From positions 1 to 19,900 of the forward strand of contig CAZGZD010000021.1 of assembly GCA_964530005.1 (NCBI GenBank): a stretch of DNA of 19,900 bases. Direction: 5' to 3'. Under the pieces are notes generated by a model. That model worked only from the letters and a program-made list of their open reading frames with translations, had not been told where the DNA came from and made no database searches. The position numbers and the translations under genes are program-made. This DNA comes from CAZGZD01 sp964530005 (GTDB lineage Bacteria; Patescibacteriota; Microgenomatia; UBA1406; GWC2-37-13). Shown in pieces: positions 15,140 to 19,900 of this stretch (the first letter of the stretch is position 1; every line of letters begins with the position of its first letter).

Positions 15140-15640
15140 ATGGGAATGTATAAGAAAGGATTTACGCTACTTGAGCTTTTACTCGTAATCTCGATTATGG
15201 GAGTACTCGCAACACTTATAATTGGCAATTTCTTAACATCAATTAAAAAAGGGCGCGACTCTAAGCGTAAACAGGATTTGCAGACAGTTCAAAAGGCCCT
15301 AGAGCTGTATTTTGAGGACAATAAGACATACCCAGTATCAAGTACTTATGTGCCAAACATCCCACTATGTCATCCAAACGGCTGTGGTACTGGTAATACA
15401 GCAGGAGCAACATATATCCAGAAAACTCCTGCCGACCCAACATCTGGATATAATTATTCTTACATAAGCACAGATGGTAAGAGCTATAAACTCTATGCAT
15501 GCCTGGAAAATGATCAGGATGTCGGCCCTGGAGTAAAACTATTAAATGGAGCTCAAGATACCAGTAACGGATATCCTGGGACAACCTGCGGAAGCTGCAA
15601 ATGCATGTTCGGAGTCTCAAGTCCCAACACTACTCCGTAA
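15140..15640 (+). CDS. Type IV prepilin, GspG/PilA-like (pilin 8)
   Basis: 166 residues; MGMYKKG leader, cleavage before FTLLELLLVISIMG, Glu5 present. The start could equally be the third codon (ATG at 15146, MYKKG). The helix continues GRDSKRKQDLQTVQKALELYFEDNKTYP and the globular part PADPTSGYNYSY...YKLYACLE, clearly paralogous to pilins 1-3, which are 6-7 kb away. The C-terminus has CGSCKC. It immediately follows the hairpin at 15109-15130, which would sit at or near the 5' end of any separate transcript. Converges with the membrane gene ending at 15711. Confidence 0.92.
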   Translation: MGMYKKGFTLLELLLVISIMGVLATLIIGNFLTSIKKGRDSKRKQDLQTVQKALELYFEDNKTYPVSSTYVPNIPLCHPNGCGTGNTAGATYIQKTPADPTSGYNYSYISTDGKSYKLYACLENDQDVGPGVKLLNGAQDTSNGYPGTTCGSCKCMFGVSSPNTTP

Positions 15641-15710
15641 AAATAGGTGCAAGATTTATGAATTTTGATTTATGATCTCTATTCTTAAATCATAAGTCAT
15701 GCATTAATTA

Positions 15711-17861
15711 TTATTTTAGCTTTTCCAGCTCCTTCTGAGCTTGTTCGTCTTTGGGATCTATGTTTTTAAGTAGGTACTTAAGAGCAGTTTTTGCACCTGC
15801 TTTATCTCCATATTTTTTAAGTAGCTGCGCCTTGATGAGATAAGCGTCTGAATAATTCGGCTTTAAAGCTATCGACTCTCCAATCTGAGCAAGCGATAAG
15901 TCCCTAAATTCCTTCTTCTTACCCTGATCTTTGGCCGCGTCAGCCATGAGGGAGTAGAATATGCTGGCCGAATAAGGTATCTTGGGATCTGTCGGCGATA
16001 GTCGCTTGGCCTCACCGAGAGCATCTATACCTAATTGAATATCCTGCGGATTGCTGTCAAGCTGATAGTAGAGATAGTAGTTCTTGGCCCTTGTCTTAAA
16101 GTACAGCACATTCTTGGGAGATCCCAGCAGCGATAGCGCATTGTATCTTTGCGACAACGCAACAAGTGCACGAGCTCCTTTTTTATCCCCCTGATACACA
16201 TACGCAAGATTCGCCAGAGCAAATGACAACTTGTCCTCGTAAACATGCTCGCGCCTGAGTCTGAGAGCTTGTTGCAAAAGACCCGCCTCTGTCTTTGAGT
16301 CACCAGCTTGAGCATACTGCTTAGAAAGCGCATACTTAGTATCAGCTACGTAATATGAATAAAGATAAGAATACGTAAGAAGCAGAACGAATCCAGAAAG
16401 CACGATCAATGCCCACGATGTAAGTGACATATGCTCAGAGTGGTCGGAGACTATATCCGACTCCTTTGCGCTAAAAACAACTATAAATGCCGGAATAAGA
16501 AAAAAGAAAATATTGATCGTTGTAGTGGAAAAGCCAAAAAAGTTGGTGATAAGGATAGTCGTGTATGCCGCCAAAAGACTAATTCCAAAAAGCCCGCTAT
16601 CGTGGTGCTTTTTTATCGTGCGGACGAATAAATAAATTACTGCTACAATCATCAGAATATACATCCCCAGCCCGACAAATCCCGTCGTAGCGAGGAAATT
16701 CAAGTATTCATTGTGCGCCTTATTGTAGAGAAAGTCCCATTCGCTTGTTAGATTATGCGCTACAGGTCGAACCCCGTAATAGCTATATGCAAAAGTCTCG
16801 AGCCCTGTGCCAAATAATGGATAACGCCTACCCAGCTCGAGGGCACCACTCCACACAATCTCGCGAATCTTGCCCGATCCTGTGATATCTGAGTCCGCGA
16901 AAGTCTCCACAACTACTGCCGTCGGCTTACTTACTGCTTTTCTCAGCGAAATGTACTTATCAATTGGCTCTATGCCTGTTTTGAAAATTAATATAGCTAT
17001 AAAAAATACAGCAATAAGTGGTAGAAAAGAACGAAGTATTGATTGCGCTTTACCTCTTTTAGTCAATAAATAATATCCAATAAAACCAAGAAGTGAAATA
17101 GCTGAGGCAAGCGCAGCCGATCGAGATCTGGTAAAGAGTAAGCCGACAAAATTAAAAATAAGATATGTGAAGTAAAAAAGCGTAGTCTTCGATGAAAGAT
17201 TTTTTTTAATACTTACTAGTATTGATTCTTTAGCAGATTCAACATGGATGCTTTTGAGATAGAAATACAGCGCGATAAAAAAATGTATGGCTAAATATGC
17301 ACCCAGCCAGTTGGGCTGACCAAGTGTGGAGAACATCCGTATAGAAGGCTGGAATTGTGCCGTCCAACATGAATTACTAAATCCACCCTGCGGTGCAAAT
17401 ACAAAACATGTCATATCAGCCCCAAAATGACCCGGGAACCCCCACAGAATAACGATAAGTGAAGATATGATTGATACCTGAAGAATACGCTCCACATACT
17501 TGCGTCCTACATTGGAAACAAATCCCCAGTAAAGTACCAGATACGCTATAATTGAAAGTAAGCCTCCATTGAATCGACCATAGTATCCAAAGATTGATGT
17601 ATGTCGATCAATTGAGAAGATAGTGGACGCGATAAGGCCAGCAACATATAGTCCAATTGGAATATCGATTGGAGTCGTCTTGAATATGACACGCTTGGCA
17701 ATTACCATTCGTACAATCCACAAAAAAGAGATAGTCGCGGCAACCGTATAGATAAAGAGCATCTTATTAAATTCAAAAAGCTCACTCGTTGTGGGACTAA
17801 AAATGAGAGGGGTAAGAAGAAAAAGTAAGTAGTAGATATATCGTATAATTCTGGATATCAT
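15711..17861 (-). CDS. O-antigen ligase/polymerase family (Wzy_C) membrane protein with TPR tail
   Basis: 716 residues. N-terminal ~510 residues are polytopic (about ten hydrophobic segments), beginning MISRIIRYIYYLLFLLTPLI and including FEFNKMLF, which is common in this superfamily. The Wzy_C core has FTRSRSAALAS, YPLFGTGLETFAYSYYGVRP and KAHNEYLNFLATTGFVGL; the Arg and His residues there correspond to functional residues of WaaL/PglL-type enzymes. The C-terminal ~200 residues are helical repeats of TPR type (e.g. ALANLAYVYQGDKKGARALVALSQ, and LKPNYSDAYLIKAQLLKKYGDKAGAKTALKYLL). The family transfers lipid-linked glycans to lipid, polymer or protein acceptors outside the membrane; acceptor unknown. 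The frame stays open to 18152, but that would overlap the MreB-like gene by 290 nt and add a non-membrane N-terminus; ATG 17861 is preferred. Confidence 0.82.
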   Translation of the reverse strand: MISRIIRYIYYLLFLLTPLIFSPTTSELFEFNKMLFIYTVAATISFLWIVRMVIAKRVIFKTTPIDIPIGLYVAGLIASTIFSIDRHTSIFGYYGRFNGGLLSIIAYLVLYWGFVSNVGRKYVERILQVSIISSLIVILWGFPGHFGADMTCFVFAPQGGFSNSCWTAQFQPSIRMFSTLGQPNWLGAYLAIHFFIALYFYLKSIHVESAKESILVSIKKNLSSKTTLFYFTYLIFNFVGLLFTRSRSAALASAISLLGFIGYYLLTKRGKAQSILRSFLPLIAVFFIAILIFKTGIEPIDKYISLRKAVSKPTAVVVETFADSDITGSGKIREIVWSGALELGRRYPLFGTGLETFAYSYYGVRPVAHNLTSEWDFLYNKAHNEYLNFLATTGFVGLGMYILMIVAVIYLFVRTIKKHHDSGLFGISLLAAYTTILITNFFGFSTTTINIFFFLIPAFIVVFSAKESDIVSDHSEHMSLTSWALIVLSGFVLLLTYSYLYSYYVADTKYALSKQYAQAGDSKTEAGLLQQALRLRREHVYEDKLSFALANLAYVYQGDKKGARALVALSQRYNALSLLGSPKNVLYFKTRAKNYYLYYQLDSNPQDIQLGIDALGEAKRLSPTDPKIPYSASIFYSLMADAAKDQGKKKEFRDLSLAQIGESIALKPNYSDAYLIKAQLLKKYGDKAGAKTALKYLLKNIDPKDEQAQKELEKLK
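17844..17849 (+). promoter_or_regulatory. -10 box for the MreB-like gene, inside the opposing coding region
   Basis: Perfect TATAAT ending 12 nt before the ATG at 17862, giving a predicted leader of about 5 nt. It lies wholly within the first codons of the Wzy-type gene on the other strand. No strong -35 is visible. Confidence 0.45.
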
Positions 17862-18926
17862 ATGAAGAATTTTATAGCAAAGCTTAGTAATTTCCAATTC
17901 CCTTTTTTTGCCCGCGAACATATAGCCTTCGATTTTGGCACGACTACAACCAGAATAGGACTTCATGGAAAAGGAGTAGTCCTTAAAGAACCGACCTGCT
18001 TGGGACTTAATAGAAAGATGCGAGAATTCATTTTTTTTGGTACAGAAGCCTATCAAATCACCGGTAAAGTGCCGGAATTTATCACGATAGAGCATCCAAT
18101 CGTGAATGGTATTGTCTCTGATTTTGACGGGCAAGTCGCTCTTATTTCTCATTTTATCCGCAAGTCGATCGCGCCATACCAGACTCGGTTCCTCACGCTC
18201 AAACCACAGCTTGAAGCAGTTGTAAATATTCCGTCAATTGCGACCGAGATCGAGCAAAAAGCAGTAGATGAGGTACTTGCCAAATCCTCAGTCTTCAAAA
18301 GCCATCTTATTGAATCGCCAATTGCAGCAGCTGTCGGGTGCGGATTCGACCCATTCGCACACAAACCACTCCTTATTGTCGATATGGGAGGAGGGCTTGT
18401 CGAGATTGCCGTCATATCGGGTGGAGGAGTCGTCATCCAAAAAACTCTCAAGACGGCTGGAAATCATATGAACAAACTTATCGCCAACTACGCATATCTC
18501 AAGCATGGAATCATCTTGGGAGAGATCACCTGCGAGCAACTTAAGATCGACCTCTTCACCTTCGATGAAAAAGAAAAGACTCAAGTTGTTCGTGGCAAGT
18601 CTTTGGAAAGCGGCCTTCCTAAGTCGATTAAAATGCGCTCAAGCGATATTAAAGAAGCGCTTCTCACTGTCGTGAACCAAATAATAGATACAGTCAAAGA
18701 AGTAATTGAGCTGTCTCCACCAGAAGTCGTGGATGAAATTTTTAATCATGGAGTCTATCTGACTGGCGGTCTTGCCAATATCGAGCGTATTGATCATTAC
18801 TTTGCTTCCGAGCTGAAAATCGAGACGCAGATACCTGAAAAACCCGAAAATACGACCATTCACGGTCTACTTCGACTTGCATCTGACCCGGAATCACTCC
18901 GTAAGCTTCAGATCATCTTACCGTAA
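17862..18926 (+). CDS. MreB-like actin-family protein, divergent
   Basis: 354-residue bacterial actin homologue; MreB filaments normally organise cell-wall synthesis at the membrane. Seen: an amphipathic N-terminus (MKNFIAKLSNFQFPFF) like MreB's membrane-binding helix; AFDFGTTTTRIGLHGKGVVLKEP (phosphate-1, about 22-44); HPIVNGIVSDFD (78-89), equivalent to 'p.kdGviaDf'; LIESPIAAAVGCG (149-161); VDMGGGLVEIAVISGGGVV (phosphate-2, 173-191); and VYLTGGLANIERID (adenosine motif). Oddities: GGGTT of typical MreB is GGGLV here, EEP is ESP, and LTGGGA is LTGGLA, so ATP binding or hydrolysis may be altered. The start codon abuts the start of the opposite gene. No mreC or mreD is visible downstream; rRNA follows. 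Confidence 0.82.
   Translation: MKNFIAKLSNFQFPFFAREHIAFDFGTTTTRIGLHGKGVVLKEPTCLGLNRKMREFIFFGTEAYQITGKVPEFITIEHPIVNGIVSDFDGQVALISHFIRKSIAPYQTRFLTLKPQLEAVVNIPSIATEIEQKAVDEVLAKSSVFKSHLIESPIAAAVGCGFDPFAHKPLLIVDMGGGLVEIAVISGGGVVIQKTLKTAGNHMNKLIANYAYLKHGIILGEITCEQLKIDLFTFDEKEKTQVVRGKSLESGLPKSIKMRSSDIKEALLTVVNQIIDTVKEVIELSPPEVVDEIFNHGVYLTGGLANIERIDHYFASELKIETQIPEKPENTTIHGLLRLASDPESLRKLQIILP
17871..17879 (-). promoter_or_regulatory. Extended -10 promoter of the Wzy-type gene, inside the MreB-like coding region
   Basis: The reverse strand reads TGCTATAAA: a TGn extension plus TATAAA (17871-17876), ending 9 nt before the ATG at 17861. Almost identical to the extended -10 of the PBP gene (TGCTATAAT). 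It lies in codons 4-6 of the MreB-like gene. Confidence 0.45.
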
Positions 18927-18931
18927 GCGTG

Positions 18932-18960
18932 TTGACAATAATCTGATCATTCATTACAAT
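18932..18960 (+). promoter_or_regulatory. Ribosomal RNA promoter
   Basis: TTGACA (18932-18937), a 17-bp spacer, and TACAAT (18955-18960): 6/6 and 5/6 matches with ideal spacing, the strongest promoter in the window. It begins six bases after the MreB-like stop codon. The predicted start near 18967 gives a leader of about 135 nt before mature 16S. Confidence 0.75.
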
Positions 18961-18978
18961 ATAAGTCCTTCTTGATAC

Positions 18979-18989
18979 TGCTTTTTAAG
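18979..18989 (+). promoter_or_regulatory. boxA-like antitermination element in the rRNA leader
   Basis: TGCTTTTTAAG, close to the bacterial rRNA boxA core TGCTCTTTAAC. It lies about 12 nt into the predicted leader. NusB, which binds boxA with S10, is encoded in this window at 13866-14240. The match is short and AT-rich, so it is tentative. Confidence 0.45.
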
Positions 18990-19005
18990 TTAGTTTAGAG
19001 ATAGG

Positions 19006-19021
19006 AAGATATTCGTATCTT
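19006..19021 (+). other. UUCG-tetraloop hairpin in the rRNA leader
   Basis: AAGATA-TTCG-TATCTT: a perfect 6-bp stem closed by a TTCG tetraloop, extendable by two G-T pairs (19004-19023). It sits where a boxB-type or nascent-RNA structure is found in other rRNA leaders, though here after rather than before the boxA-like element. Confidence 0.5.
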
Positions 19022-19080
19022 TTGCACTTTGACAGTTTGGTCTTTAGCGTTGTAATCGGGTTAGGAGAAATGTTTTCTAT

Positions 19081-19101
19081 AAGATCCCAGAAATGGGATC
19101 T

Positions 19102-19102
<1 letters not shown>
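19081..19102 (+). other. GAAA-tetraloop hairpin abutting the 16S 5' end
   Basis: AAGATCCCA-GAAA-TGGGATCTT: a perfect 9-bp stem with a GNRA tetraloop, whose last base falls at the predicted first base of mature 16S rRNA and which is followed by TTC. Its shape is terminator-like, but it precedes the 16S gene, so it is more likely a processing or folding element read through under antitermination. Confidence 0.55.

Positions 19103-19900
<798 letters not shown>

Noticed and set aside
15670..15695. Inverted repeat TTATGAT...ATCATAA between the convergent genes at 15640 and 15711
   Set aside because: Only 7 nearly all-AT pairs around a 12-nt loop, with no T-run on either side; too weak to call a terminator. 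The 70-nt gap shows nothing else.
17862..18152. Longer Wzy-type protein starting at 18152
   Set aside because: The 97-residue extension is hydrophilic, unlike the family's N-terminus, and is antisense to the well-conserved start of the MreB-like gene.

Overview
The window looks like a chromosomal segment of a Candidate Phyla Radiation (Patescibacteria) bacterium. The reasons are its small, tightly packed genes, modest GC content, a complete monoderm-style type IV pilus locus, a miniature DNA polymerase III delta' subunit, and a strongly divergent but well-paired 16S rRNA that mismatches both universal V4 primers. TGA is used as a stop (delta', pilM and the pilin ending at 8388), so the UGA-as-glycine code of SR1/Gracilibacteria is not in use. 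I cannot name a lineage more precisely without a tree. Layout: 1-346 (-) is the N-terminus of a class A penicillin-binding protein, cut by the window edge. It is divergent from a 39-residue membrane peptide (397-516) followed by recG (540-2582). The reverse-strand block pilB-pilT-pilC (6591 down to 2586) encodes the pilus motor ATPases and platform protein. A short delta'-like gene (6731-7378) precedes a forward operon of six prepilins (7431-10458) and pilM, pilN and pilO (10506-12881). A reverse housekeeping cluster follows, rpmF-nusB-rnc-rpsP (14430 down to 12878). Two more prepilins (14518-15640) come next, then a convergent O-antigen ligase/polymerase-type membrane protein with a TPR tail (15711-17861, -). 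It is divergent from an MreB-like protein (17862-18926). The last part is a ribosomal RNA promoter, a leader with a boxA-like element and two tetraloop hairpins, and the first ~800 nt of 16S rRNA running off the end. How the genes work together: PilB and PilT power extension and retraction, PilC is the inner-membrane platform, PilM/N/O form the cytoplasmic-to-membrane alignment complex, and eight class-III-signal prepilins supply the fibre and its minor components. No prepilin peptidase, PilP or secretin PilQ is present here. Lack of PilQ/PilP fits a single-membrane cell, but the peptidase must lie elsewhere. The Wzy/ligase-family protein beside two pilins could glycosylate pilin or build surface polysaccharide; that is inference. 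Recurring architecture: at least eight genes have a plausible -10 box ending only 6-9 nt before the start codon and little or no Shine-Dalgarno sequence, suggesting widespread leaderless transcription. Divergent gene pairs share or overlap promoters to an extreme degree; one pair starts back to back inside a single CATATG. There are no intergenic gaps over 300 bases; no tRNA, CRISPR array, insertion sequence or phage gene was seen.
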